Assembly: GCA_938028625.1 (NCBI GenBank)
Contig: CALIZB010000022.1
Location: forward strand, 1 to 35,144
From: an uncultured Bacteroidia bacterium
GTDB taxonomy: Bacteria; Bacteroidota; Bacteroidia; JANWVE01
Length of the DNA: 35,144 bases
Reading direction: 5' to 3'
In this document: piece by piece, positions 8,218-18,006 of the stretch
Layout: each line of letters opens with the position of its first letter
Numbering within the stretch: position 1 is the stretch's first letter
Position numbers and translations under genes: made by a program
Notes under the pieces: generated by a model
The model's input: the letters and a program-made list of their open reading frames with translations, nothing else
The model's database searches: none
Told to the model about the DNA's origin: nothing

Positions 8218-10218
8218 TTAACTACACAAATCTGCTTCTTGCCATCTTCCGTCCTCTTTGATAAGGTTAATCAATTCATCTAAGGCTTCATGTTCTAGCA
8301 CTCCTTTTTTTATCATTTCTTTACCTCTCCAGAGGGAAACTACGCCTATTCCTGTGCCTACATAACCATAATCTGCATCTGCCATTTCACCTGGTCCATT
8401 GACAATACAACCCATAACAGCAATTTTTACTCCTTTAAGGTGTTCCGTTTTAGCACGTATTTTTGCGGTTACTTCTTGTAAATTAAATAAGGTTCTACCA
8501 CAGGAAGGACAGGAAATATATTCTGTTTTAGTAATGCGGGTTCGCGCCGCCTGTAATACGTTAAAGGTAGTTTTTACACTATTTTTATTTACTGTTCCTG
8601 TAATAAAAATACCATCACATAAGCCGTCGGCTAATAAAGCACCGAGTTCACTGCCTATTTTTACTTGAAAAGTTTCTCTGTCTGTGTTGTCTTCATAGAT
8701 ATACCCAAATATAATAGGATTTTTTAATTCCAATTCCATTAACCTATGTACTACGCGGTGATAATATCTTGCATAATGATTAGATGTATCCTGCAAAAGT
8801 AAAACAGCATTGGGATAGTGTGATAGGATTGTAGTATATTCATTGTTCCAAAATATTTTACAATCAGTTATATTAAGAAAGAATATAGGATTTTTAAGCG
8901 GAGATATAGGTAAAACATGTTCATTTTCAGGAATAAATGGCAGTGGAGTGTTGAGAGATAAAAATTCATTCCATTGCAGTAAAGGATAACTGTTTTCCTG
9001 TTTCAGTCTGCGCCATGTAGAGTAATCATAAATAAATTTTACAGCCATAGGTGGAGTAAAAGTAAGAGGTTTTGTTCCAAGATAAACATAATCTACTGCC
9101 ATGTCTGCGGTGTTCCATTTATCTGAATTTTCATTATAGGTGTACCCTAATTCTTGCATTAAGACATGATTAAGAATAGATTGTGAAGTATCTGCTATTA
9201 CACGTGGAACATGAGCGTTCCCTATATTTTCTAATTCTGTAGTTTTTCTACGATTATAGGAATATGGAGTAATAAGGTATTTTTCAGGATATTGGGGGAT
9301 ACTTTTTTGCGGAGGATTATCTTGCAGAGATTTTGCAAACTGTACTAACTTTTTAGCAACAGGCATTTCAAATTCGGGGTCTTCTGTAAGCGATACACGA
9401 ATGGTGTCCCCGATACCTTCACTAAGCAATGTGCCTATACCTACGGCAGATTTTATTCTTCCGTCATCACCATCACCAGCTTCGGTAACGCCAAGGTGAA
9501 GCGGATAATTCCAACCTAATTCATCTATACGTTTAACCAGCAACCGATAGGCTTGTATCATTATCCAAGTATTGCTTGCTTTCATGGAAAGCACTACATT
9601 ATGGTAGTTATGGTCTACACATACTTGTAAAAATTCCATAGCAGATTCTACCATTCCTTCGGGAGTATCCCCATAGCGGCTTAAAATTCTATCTGATAAA
9701 GAACCATGATTTGTACCTATACGCATGGCTGTACCGTATTCTTTGCATATTTTTACCAAAGGCGAAAAACGTTGATAGATACGCTCTATTTCTGCCTGAT
9801 ATTCAGCATCTGTATATTCCAGAACCTCAAATTTTTTCTTGTCTGCATAATTTCCGGGATTAATGCGTACTTTTTCCACAATTCTTGCGGCAAGTTCAGC
9901 GGCATTTGGAGTAAAGTGAATATCTGCAATAAGCGGGGTGTTGTACCCGCGTTTTTTTAATTCGGATTTGATATTTTTAAGATTTTCAGCTTCTTTAAGA
10001 CTTGGTGCTGTAATGCGAACATATTCACATCCTGCTTCAATCATACGAATACTTTGTTCTACGGTAGCTTGGGTATCCATAGTATCTGTGGTAGTCATAG
10101 ATTGTACGCGTATGGGATATTCTCCCCCGAGAGGAACATCACCAATGTACACTACACGAGATTTTCTACGCTTATATTGGGTTGAAGCCGCATGCGGAAG
10201 GGAATTTGCGTTTGTCAT
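8218..10218 (-). CDS. ispG: 4-hydroxy-3-methylbut-2-enyl diphosphate synthase, large three-domain form
   Basis: VQSMTTTDTMD, HLGVTEAGDGDDGRIKSAVGIG, C-terminal CPSCGRTLFNLQ and MGCIVNGPGEMADADYGYVG. About 670 aa with central insertion. Likely start MTNANSL at 10218. Confidence 0.95.
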   Translation of the reverse strand: MTNANSLPHAASTQYKRRKSRVVYIGDVPLGGEYPIRVQSMTTTDTMDTQATVEQSIRMIEAGCEYVRITAPSLKEAENLKNIKSELKKRGYNTPLIADIHFTPNAAELAARIVEKVRINPGNYADKKKFEVLEYTDAEYQAEIERIYQRFSPLVKICKEYGTAMRIGTNHGSLSDRILSRYGDTPEGMVESAMEFLQVCVDHNYHNVVLSMKASNTWIMIQAYRLLVKRIDELGWNYPLHLGVTEAGDGDDGRIKSAVGIGTLLSEGIGDTIRVSLTEDPEFEMPVAKKLVQFAKSLQDNPPQKSIPQYPEKYLITPYSYNRRKTTELENIGNAHVPRVIADTSQSILNHVLMQELGYTYNENSDKWNTADMAVDYVYLGTKPLTFTPPMAVKFIYDYSTWRRLKQENSYPLLQWNEFLSLNTPLPFIPENEHVLPISPLKNPIFFLNITDCKIFWNNEYTTILSHYPNAVLLLQDTSNHYARYYHRVVHRLMELELKNPIIFGYIYEDNTDRETFQVKIGSELGALLADGLCDGIFITGTVNKNSVKTTFNVLQAARTRITKTEYISCPSCGRTLFNLQEVTAKIRAKTEHLKGVKIAVMGCIVNGPGEMADADYGYVGTGIGVVSLWRGKEMIKKGVLEHEALDELINLIKEDGRWQEADLCS

Positions 10219-10307
10219 ACTACACGTTTGAAACACAAAAGTACATTTGAAAGTGCAATATCAGGTATATTTTATGAAAATTTACAATTTTATCATGGAT
10301 TAGAATA

Positions 10308-10350
10308 ACAAAAAAAATTATCGGCTGATTTTGTAGTAAAACCAGCCGAT
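10308..10350 (-). terminator. Rho-independent terminator ending the respiratory operon
   Basis: TCGGCTG-(A)TTTT-GTAG-TAAAA(C)-CAGCCGA with an 8-T tract on the minus strand. Confidence 0.8.
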
Positions 10351-10374
10351 AGTATTAAAAAGAGCATTCAAGAG

Positions 10375-12360
10375 CTATTTTTTAGGTTCTTCCTTTTTAG
10401 GTTCTTCATTTTCGTTAGGTTTAACGGCTTCTTTTTTGCCTTTACCTTTCAAAAACTCTTCTTTTTTCTTTTTCTCCATTTCTCTATCACGTACATACAG
10501 TCTGTATAGACGTTCTCTTTCATTGAAGTTGGTATAGTCAGGGTTTATGCCTATCATACCGTCATAGTTGTAATGTAGAGTGTTGGCAGAATTCTTTTCT
10601 GCAAGGGACTGCACATAATGAATAAGATACCATTTGTATAGCTGTGCGCGGTTTGTCTTTTCGTATTCAGGAAGAGAGTCAAACTGTTTTTTAGTGGGGA
10701 GTTTTTCTAAAAATCCTTTGACAAGTTCTACATCTTCTTTGGAGAACATTGCTTTACCTTGATTATTCACTGCAGTTGCAAAAGAGTTCAGGAACTCATC
10801 AGAAAGAATACTCTTTGTAATTACCATGAAGTTTGCATCAGCATATACAGGCATAGGGCCACCTGCGATACCTGCGGTTAAATGTCTATACAATGACCAT
10901 GAGTCTCCACCACCTTTGAATATACCATTGTTATAGTTAGCGATTTTGAGTTTTCCGCCCCATGCATCTAAACTTGCATGAAAGCTATATTGGTCTGCGG
11001 CTGAACCGTCTGCATGTCCTGCACCGCCATGACACTGCCAGCACTGCTGAATGATATACACGGCACGTCCCATTTTTTCAGTTTCGCGTGTGCGAGCAGG
11101 TTCATTTTCAGGTACAATAACCTTTTTACCTGGTTTTTCTTTGGCATAACGGGGTGAGAAAGTTTTAATATAATCAATTACATACCATTTGTCTACATCT
11201 GTCATTTTGTAGCCTACGGTATGGTCATGCCATGAAGGCATAGATGAACCTGCAAGACCTTTAACCAAACTGCGATAAATATCCCAATCTAATGGTAAAG
11301 AAGAGGCATCAGTAGAGCGAAATTTATAGATACCTTGTTCAAAATAGCGAGCTTTGGGTTTTAAGAATGGGTCTGCGGGTCCGTTAAAGTAAACCATGAA
11401 TTCGCCTTTACTTTTGTTTTTCTTCATTTGAAGCGTATCCCACCATTCTTTTGGTCTTGGAAGCATACCACGATATTTGAAATAAATGTTTTCTACATTA
11501 GGCATGAATATAGCCTGCTTAAACCATGAAAAATCAAACTTCTGGATATTCACTTCTAATTGTTTTAACTTAGTTTCACTCACATACATATCTATATCGC
11601 GGAGATAGTATTGTGCATCTAACTTGCGCCCTTTGTTGTTAGGGTCTGGTTCTACATCAGCTACTTTATCTGCAATTACCATTCTGCCATGACAACCTGA
11701 GCATTTGTTTTCAAAGATAACTTTACCTTTCGCAATTCTTACGCTGATAGGTTCGGAAGTAATAGCTGTGGGAGTAGCTATTTCTGTACCTGTGGGGACA
11801 TTGTAGTTTCTCCACTCACCGATGTCTTTACCTAATCTTTGCATGTAGGCAAGCAACGCCGCACCGTCGGCGTTCATTTTAGGCACACGTTCTCCGTCTG
11901 CATTAAGTTCTGTACCTTCAAACAGCCATGTAAAAGAAGGCATTAAACTTTGAGGTACAGTATAACGAGGATTATAGAAGTGTGCAATATGCCAATCATC
12001 AGTTCTTTTGCCGCCTTCACGTGTCAAATCTGGTCCGATACGGCGAGTACCAAACGTATGAGGTCTATCAAAAGCATACTCCCCTTCTTGCGATACAGGT
12101 CCGTAGTAGGCATTTTCATTGATAGTAGGGCGTACAAACTGAGAATGACAGTACCAACATCCTTCCCGCAGATAGACCTTACGACCTCTTGCTTCTAATT
12201 CTGTATAAGGATGAGCATAGACCTTTTCACCTTTGTAGTTAATAAGTTCATCAGTTTGAGTACCTTTTAAAAACATAGGTAAAATCAACTGTATTCCTAC
12301 TGCAAGCAAGAAAAAGCCTACGCCACCTACTAATGCTATTGTTTTAAGTCTTTCTAACAT
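10375..12360 (-). CDS. cbb3-type oxidase CcoO-like subunit fused to two further c-type heme domains (triheme)
   Basis: N-terminal TM plus REGCWYCHSQFVRP (CcoO signature), then CSGCHG and CWQCHG. 661 aa, three CXXCH motifs. Confidence 0.85.
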   Translation of the reverse strand: MLERLKTIALVGGVGFFLLAVGIQLILPMFLKGTQTDELINYKGEKVYAHPYTELEARGRKVYLREGCWYCHSQFVRPTINENAYYGPVSQEGEYAFDRPHTFGTRRIGPDLTREGGKRTDDWHIAHFYNPRYTVPQSLMPSFTWLFEGTELNADGERVPKMNADGAALLAYMQRLGKDIGEWRNYNVPTGTEIATPTAITSEPISVRIAKGKVIFENKCSGCHGRMVIADKVADVEPDPNNKGRKLDAQYYLRDIDMYVSETKLKQLEVNIQKFDFSWFKQAIFMPNVENIYFKYRGMLPRPKEWWDTLQMKKNKSKGEFMVYFNGPADPFLKPKARYFEQGIYKFRSTDASSLPLDWDIYRSLVKGLAGSSMPSWHDHTVGYKMTDVDKWYVIDYIKTFSPRYAKEKPGKKVIVPENEPARTRETEKMGRAVYIIQQCWQCHGGAGHADGSAADQYSFHASLDAWGGKLKIANYNNGIFKGGGDSWSLYRHLTAGIAGGPMPVYADANFMVITKSILSDEFLNSFATAVNNQGKAMFSKEDVELVKGFLEKLPTKKQFDSLPEYEKTNRAQLYKWYLIHYVQSLAEKNSANTLHYNYDGMIGINPDYTNFNERERLYRLYVRDREMEKKKKEEFLKGKGKKEAVKPNENEEPKKEEPKK

Positions 12361-12389
12361 AAATCTTTTCTATTTAGCTTTTATTTACC

Positions 12390-13907
12390 TTATTTTTGTA
12401 TAGTTTGTTTTAGTTCAAGTAAATCTTCTATCTCCTTGGTACGTTGTTTAGGCTCTATGAAGTCATCAGTAGGATTAGAAACTTTCTGACCTTTAACAAC
12501 TGTGAGCACAATATTAATAGCATAAAGTATCTGACTAACATCAGAAAGCCAACCAAAGAAAGTTCTCATTTCCCAGAAATGAACCATAGCAAACATAGAG
12601 TCTACAAAATCAATACCTGATGCCCACATCTGACCTTGTAAAGGACCTTGGAAAGTAAGTACTGCAAGCATACCTGTTAAGCCAATTACAGTAAGCCACC
12701 AGTGCCAATCTGCAAGTGCTTTGCTGTATAAGCGTCTGCCTGTAATACGAGGAATAACATAGTATCCTCCTGCGGAGATAAATAGAATAAAAGCACCGTA
12801 GGTAGCCATGTGTGCATGCCCTACCACAAAGTCTGTAAAGTGTGTTAAATCTTGCACAGCACGAAAAGCCTCTAATGAACCTTGTAGAGAACCTAAGAAG
12901 TACCAAAACGCGCCGAGCAATAGAAATCTAACTGCATGATTTTGATTGAATCTTTTCCAGTTACCTGTCATAGTACCGTAGAAATTTTGCGTTACAGTAA
13001 GTACAGGCACCATAAGTAACCATGAGGTGGCAATTGCCACGTCTTGTACCCAAATAGGAAGGGGTGCATATAAATAGTGATGCGCACCTACAAATGGATA
13101 TACTAATGCAATTGTCCAAAATCCTATCAGAGAAAGTTTATGACTATACAGTGGTCTTTGTGCTGTAAGAGGTAGAAAATAATAAATAGTAGCAATACCA
13201 CCAGGAGTAATAAGAAGCCCTACGGTATAATGTAAATAAGCACCATGCAGGTTCATGTTATCTATACCTGTAGTAAAATTTGGAATAATCACATAACCTA
13301 GCACAAGGTTCATAGATGCCCATATCACACACACGGATAGATACCATAGCGTTACATACATTTTCTCTTCTTTACGAGTAATAATAGTAGTTAATACTGT
13401 TACAGCAAACATTACAAATGCTACAAATAGAGGAATAGATGCGTAAGGACCTAAATCTGCTACTTCAATGCCTGTGTTATCTCCTATCATTACAGAAATA
13501 AAACCAACAATTAAAGCTAAATTCCATAGGATAAAAATACCCCAGCCCATTCTTGGTCCGAATGCCATACGTCTCCCTGTGAGTTTGGGTACCATGTAGT
13601 AAGCTAAACCCATAAGGAACGTACCAAAGCCTGCTAGTGCCATACCAGAGGTATGTACAGCACGAAATCTGCCAAAGTGCGTCCACATAGAGTGTCCGAA
13701 CCAAGGCGCATGAAACTTCATAGCTAAGAACCAGCCCGCCGCTTGCACAATTCCCAGCCATACTGCGGCAGTAACCACAAAAGCAAGCACTATAGGTCCG
13801 TCTATCAGTTTTACCTGAGGTAAATCCGCAAATACTGACGAGAGTGTGCCTGAGTTTGTTTTCTGCTCTTTGATATCTGTTTTAATAAATGCTTTTACTG
13901 TACTCAT
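12390..13907 (-). CDS. ccoN: cbb3-type heme-copper oxidase catalytic subunit (CcoN-like)
   Basis: FGRFRAVHTSGMALAG, YLHYTVGLLITPGGIATIYYFLP, ALVYPFVGAHH (Tyr plus HH Cu ligands), HFTDFVVGHAHMATYGAF. Confidence 0.9.
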   Translation of the reverse strand: MSTVKAFIKTDIKEQKTNSGTLSSVFADLPQVKLIDGPIVLAFVVTAAVWLGIVQAAGWFLAMKFHAPWFGHSMWTHFGRFRAVHTSGMALAGFGTFLMGLAYYMVPKLTGRRMAFGPRMGWGIFILWNLALIVGFISVMIGDNTGIEVADLGPYASIPLFVAFVMFAVTVLTTIITRKEEKMYVTLWYLSVCVIWASMNLVLGYVIIPNFTTGIDNMNLHGAYLHYTVGLLITPGGIATIYYFLPLTAQRPLYSHKLSLIGFWTIALVYPFVGAHHYLYAPLPIWVQDVAIATSWLLMVPVLTVTQNFYGTMTGNWKRFNQNHAVRFLLLGAFWYFLGSLQGSLEAFRAVQDLTHFTDFVVGHAHMATYGAFILFISAGGYYVIPRITGRRLYSKALADWHWWLTVIGLTGMLAVLTFQGPLQGQMWASGIDFVDSMFAMVHFWEMRTFFGWLSDVSQILYAINIVLTVVKGQKVSNPTDDFIEPKQRTKEIEDLLELKQTIQK

Positions 13908-13931
13908 AATGAAATAATAAATTTTTGTTTC

Positions 13932-14864
13932 TTATCTGCCTGCAATTTCAAAGTTTAACTCTGTTTTAGCGCCTGGTTTAATTTCAATTTCTTTCTCTAC
14001 TACATAAGGAGGCTCAAAAGTATAAGAATAATCTCCATTATCTTTTTTCTCTTTACTAGCAATTTTATAGCCTTCATGCCATGCACGAATTTTATATTTA
14101 CCAGGAGGAATATCTTTGATTTCAAAGTTTCCGTTATTGTCTGTAAGTGCATTGTAAGGGTGATTTACACCAATAAAATAAGCATTCATCCAAGTGTGTC
14201 CTGCATCACATACCATAGGGAAAATACCAGTTTGAGTAATTTCTTTTACAATTTCCTGGTCTTTCAAAGGCATAGCTTCATTAAATAAGTTATTGGACTT
14301 TCCTTCGTCTGAATAGGCATGTACGTTATGTAGAATAGGGTCGCTATTTTTAAGTTTAGCTTTTGCACCTACAGTTACCAACTGAATGTGAGGATTGTAA
14401 AAACAACCTTTCTGGTCAAGCACAACGTCTTTTTTCTCAGGCGCTTTACCTTTGGAAATATTCACGATAGAAATCCATGTATTTGCTAGACCGTTGCCAG
14501 GACCTACCACAATTCTGTCTGATTTAATTTTTCCACCTTTGACACCACATTTGTCTGCGTCTTTAACTACTACAAAATCTTCTACAGAAGGATCACCCTT
14601 AAAGGTAACTTTACCCGAGAGTGAACCACCATTTTTAACTTCTTCAATGGTATAGTCCCCAGCTACAATTTCAGTAGTACCTCCATCGCCGCCTGTATTT
14701 TCTGAACCACCTTTTTTCTCACCCTTATTTTCTAATGCTGTTTTAAGAGAATCTGCGTTACCTGTAACCAGAGGTTCTCTTACTGTTTTGCTTTTACAAG
14801 CAACAAGACTAACTAAACTAACTGCGATTGCGAAATTGATTATATTTTTCATGTTTAATAACAA
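13932..14864 (-). CDS. Lipoprotein with cupredoxin-like domain and CarboxypepD_reg-like domain
   Basis: Lipobox SLVAC. LKNSDPILHNVHAY and MVCDAGHTWMNAYF give candidate His/Cys/His/Met copper ligands; NNGNFEIKDIPPGKYKIRAWHEGY is CarboxypepD_reg-like. Confidence 0.75.
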   Translation of the reverse strand: MLLNMKNIINFAIAVSLVSLVACKSKTVREPLVTGNADSLKTALENKGEKKGGSENTGGDGGTTEIVAGDYTIEEVKNGGSLSGKVTFKGDPSVEDFVVVKDADKCGVKGGKIKSDRIVVGPGNGLANTWISIVNISKGKAPEKKDVVLDQKGCFYNPHIQLVTVGAKAKLKNSDPILHNVHAYSDEGKSNNLFNEAMPLKDQEIVKEITQTGIFPMVCDAGHTWMNAYFIGVNHPYNALTDNNGNFEIKDIPPGKYKIRAWHEGYKIASKEKKDNGDYSYTFEPPYVVEKEIEIKPGAKTELNFEIAGR

Positions 14865-14895
14865 AAATTGATTTTACATTGCTTCATTTATGTTT

Positions 14896-14927
14896 CACTG
14901 AACGGGCAGAAGCGTACCCGCTCAGTG
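14896..14927 (-). promoter_or_regulatory. Intercistronic stem-loop between octaheme cytochrome and cupredoxin genes
   Basis: CACTGAACGGG / CCCGCTCAGTG (10 of 11 Watson-Crick) with a 10-nt loop. No U-tract in the transcribed (minus) direction. Confidence 0.55.
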
Positions 14928-14937
14928 CTTTTATATA

Positions 14938-17900
14938 CTATCGGTTACGTTTATTCGGTTGTTTTTTAGGCTGAGAATTTTTATCATTAGCTTTAGCCAT
15001 ATCAGCGTTATTCATATAGAACAAATAGTCTCTGATAGCTTCACCTTGATATCTTGCCATAGCTTTTTGGTCCATTCCGAGTTTTGCGAGATTACTGTCT
15101 GGTACAGCTGTCATGGTATACCCTTCGCCGAAATAATTAGGCATATTTACACCAGGCATGAGACTTGCGGGCCAACCTATCCATTCGTAGATATATTGTG
15201 GCTTTAAGCGTTCGTAAGCCATGCCTAAGTTAGGGGCAAGTTTTCCTGCTTTGGTTTGTTCTTCCATAGAAGGTCCGTTGATGTAATGACAACTTACACA
15301 CTGGAATTTCTCAAAGAGCGCTTTACCCATAGCGACTTTCTCAGGAGTAGTCTGTACATTTTTGTAGTTTTCATAGTTTACGTGTTTTTTCTTGATAGCA
15401 AGGAAGTAGCGAAGCGCGTAACCCCATTCTTCGTCAGAGTGTTGGAAAGAAGGCATACGTACCTTAATCCAGGGTCTTATCCCATGTCCATCAAGTTTTG
15501 GATTATTAAAGAATTTGAGCAACCAGTCTTCCTGTGTTTTGATACCTTGATGCGTTAATAGAGGAGGTCTGTTAGCGGGTTCAGTGATTTGTTGGTGAAT
15601 ATAAGCTCCTTTGTAATCCTCAATCTGATGACAGCCGATACAGTTGTTATCTCTTACGAAATACTGACCTGCATCATAATTGGCAGTAAGGTCATCATAA
15701 TGAGGCTGGTACTGTGGGCTAACCTTACGGTTTGTCCAACCCTTGATAGCCACAGCAATAGCTTCTACTTCTGTTTCATTAAGACCAAAGTTAGGCATCA
15801 TAAGTGGAATACGGTTTGTAGAATACTGTCTTGGGTCACGTATTTTACCTTTAATCCAGCCTTCCCAAGTGTGTCCTACATTATAGTGGTCTCCACGTAC
15901 TGTGTTTCCAAAGTCAAACTCGTGAGAAGTTTTATCTGCTTCTTCGGTTAGAGATACGCTTACGTTAGTGAGCTTGTTAATGTCTTCACGGATATTGTGG
16001 CATCCATAACAACCCAGCATTTTAACCATTTTCTCGCCGTTAGCAATGTTGTTAGCGTCTTTTAATGCCGCCATATCCACAGGCTTGAATTTTTGTTTAT
16101 CAGACTTTTTGAGCGTCATTAAATACGCTGTAATATCTGATGCTTCTTGCTCTGTTAAGCGCAAACTTGGCATTTTAGTTTCAGAATAATAATGTTTTGG
16201 ATTGATTAACCAATCAAATAACCAGTCCTCATTTACTTTTGTACCCACTTTGTTTAGGTTAGGTCCAAAGCCTGCACCTTCACGTAAAGCAGGAGTTTTG
16301 GAGATAGCCGCCCAGTCCACTTTGTCTACACTGTGGCAACCTGTACAACCAATTTGAAGCGTTAGAGATTTTCCGTTAGCTACATCGCCTTTACCAGGAT
16401 ATTTAAGCGGTTTGTAAGTGGTGTCTTTATCTGTTAAACTGCTAAGAAATGCGGTGATATTACGTGCATCTATTTCTTCCAGATAGAAATTAGGCATTTT
16501 GGTGTGGGGATAAAAATCCTTCGGATTAAGTAACCAGTTGTACACAAATTCAGGGTTATCTTTTTTCATTACATAGGCAAGGCTTGGACCCACTTTGCGT
16601 ACAGGATATTTTTCCTGATTAGGAAGTGCATGGCATCCGTTACAACCAAGGTCAAATACGAGTTTTTTACCAAGGGAAACCGTTTCACCCATAGGTAGGT
16701 TAATTGCTGTGCTATGACAGCTCTGACACCCTGATTCTACAAATTTACCTTGTACCAAAGGTCTTTCCCAATGATGGTCATAGTCAGGTTCTCCGTGGCG
16801 AGAGTGTGCATGAGAGGCTTTCAAAGCTCTACCCTGACCTGCATGGCAGCTGGTACAACCTATTTTCTCAATATTGTGTACCTTCATAATTTCAGGACTG
16901 TGATATTGCAAGGGGTCTTTACGGATAGCGAGTTTATTACCGGATACTTTCACTTTACCTTTGTTATGTTTAGCTACTTCTTCAAGGATTTTTTTCTGTT
17001 CTTCGGGTTTTTTGGCTTTGTATTCATCTGAACTTACTTCTGTGTGGAACTTCCAGTGCATTTCGGCAAACTCTTCATAAGTAACTTCCTTAAATTGACC
17101 TTTATAGTATTTTTCGCTGAATAAAGAGTCATTCCAAGCGGCATGACAACTTTGGCAACGGTCTACGTCCATGTTGTACTCTCCGAAGTTATTGGTGCTG
17201 TAGTTACGCATAATTACCTGATGCACCTTTACTTTTTTCTCATTATAGGCTTTTTTGGCAGTTTCTATGGCTACTAATTTGCCTTTCAGGCTTTCAATCT
17301 TGGCGTCAAGTTCATTGATGATTTTTTCGTACTTATCTAACTCTGCTTTTTTTTCATCACGTTTTTTGCGTGTTTCTTCTACCTGTTTGGTCTTGCCTTC
17401 TATCTGAACTTTATAGTTATCTAATTTAGCCTTAATTTTATTGGCTGTACCAAAATCATTCTTTTTAAGCGCTTCGGTATATACGTAGTAATCCTGAGAG
17501 TCATAAGCCTTGATATCTGCCAGTTCTTTGCTAAATTCACGCAACTGGGTAGCTAATTTGAAATAGTCATCTGAAAGTTTTACATACGCAGGATATTTGC
17601 GCAAAGAGTCTTTAGCACGGGCTTTTGCACTTTCTAACTCTGCTAATCTTTTACGAAATGCTTCACCGTTTTTGATTTCTACAGCGTTACGAAGAGAGTC
17701 TGCAATTTTTAATCCTGTGGCTTTGTATTCGTTTGTCCACTTTTTCCATGGACGACGTTCTCTACCTGAAAATTCATTAAAAGCCGCGTAAACAGTAGAT
17801 AAAAAAAGTAAACCTGAGAAAAGCATGTATACTGTAGCATAATTACGCGTTTCTACAGGGTCCTTGGCAAGTCCACGGATATTACGCCAGCTCATTTCCT

Positions 17901-17982
17901 TCATAGCAATCTTGACATCAGTACCTAACTGAGCAAGACTTTCGCGAATGTTGTTTCCGATATTTTTGAAAAATGTCTTCAT
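14938..17982 (-). CDS. Membrane-anchored octaheme c-type cytochrome with N-terminal coiled coil
   Basis: Eight CXXCH motifs (CQSCH, CTSCH, CQSCH, CNGCH, CTGCH, CYGCH, CIGCH, CVSCH), N-terminal TM, and a Lys/Glu-rich helical stretch (about aa 75-265). Confidence 0.9.
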   Translation of the reverse strand: MKTFFKNIGNNIRESLAQLGTDVKIAMKEMSWRNIRGLAKDPVETRNYATVYMLFSGLLFLSTVYAAFNEFSGRERRPWKKWTNEYKATGLKIADSLRNAVEIKNGEAFRKRLAELESAKARAKDSLRKYPAYVKLSDDYFKLATQLREFSKELADIKAYDSQDYYVYTEALKKNDFGTANKIKAKLDNYKVQIEGKTKQVEETRKKRDEKKAELDKYEKIINELDAKIESLKGKLVAIETAKKAYNEKKVKVHQVIMRNYSTNNFGEYNMDVDRCQSCHAAWNDSLFSEKYYKGQFKEVTYEEFAEMHWKFHTEVSSDEYKAKKPEEQKKILEEVAKHNKGKVKVSGNKLAIRKDPLQYHSPEIMKVHNIEKIGCTSCHAGQGRALKASHAHSRHGEPDYDHHWERPLVQGKFVESGCQSCHSTAINLPMGETVSLGKKLVFDLGCNGCHALPNQEKYPVRKVGPSLAYVMKKDNPEFVYNWLLNPKDFYPHTKMPNFYLEEIDARNITAFLSSLTDKDTTYKPLKYPGKGDVANGKSLTLQIGCTGCHSVDKVDWAAISKTPALREGAGFGPNLNKVGTKVNEDWLFDWLINPKHYYSETKMPSLRLTEQEASDITAYLMTLKKSDKQKFKPVDMAALKDANNIANGEKMVKMLGCYGCHNIREDINKLTNVSVSLTEEADKTSHEFDFGNTVRGDHYNVGHTWEGWIKGKIRDPRQYSTNRIPLMMPNFGLNETEVEAIAVAIKGWTNRKVSPQYQPHYDDLTANYDAGQYFVRDNNCIGCHQIEDYKGAYIHQQITEPANRPPLLTHQGIKTQEDWLLKFFNNPKLDGHGIRPWIKVRMPSFQHSDEEWGYALRYFLAIKKKHVNYENYKNVQTTPEKVAMGKALFEKFQCVSCHYINGPSMEEQTKAGKLAPNLGMAYERLKPQYIYEWIGWPASLMPGVNMPNYFGEGYTMTAVPDSNLAKLGMDQKAMARYQGEAIRDYLFYMNNADMAKANDKNSQPKKQPNKRNR

Positions 17983-18006
17983 ATTACTGTTTTGTTCTCC
18001 TTTCTG

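Noticed and set aside
8218-10218. Large ispG as an unusual fusion
   Set aside because: The ~670-aa form with a central insertion is established in Bacteroidota, Chlamydiae and plants.
12390-13907. CcoN-like protein as a nitric oxide reductase (NorB)
   Set aside because: The Tyr aligned with the cbb3 catalytic Tyr (ALVYPFVGAHH) is present and the partner is CcoO-like, favouring O2 reduction. Final proof would need a phylogeny.
15256-15951. Plus-strand ORFs (100 and 120 aa) antisense to the octaheme cytochrome
   Set aside because: They lie fully inside a strongly supported CDS, have atypical composition and no recognisable domain; treated as shadow ORFs, as were the other antisense track entries.
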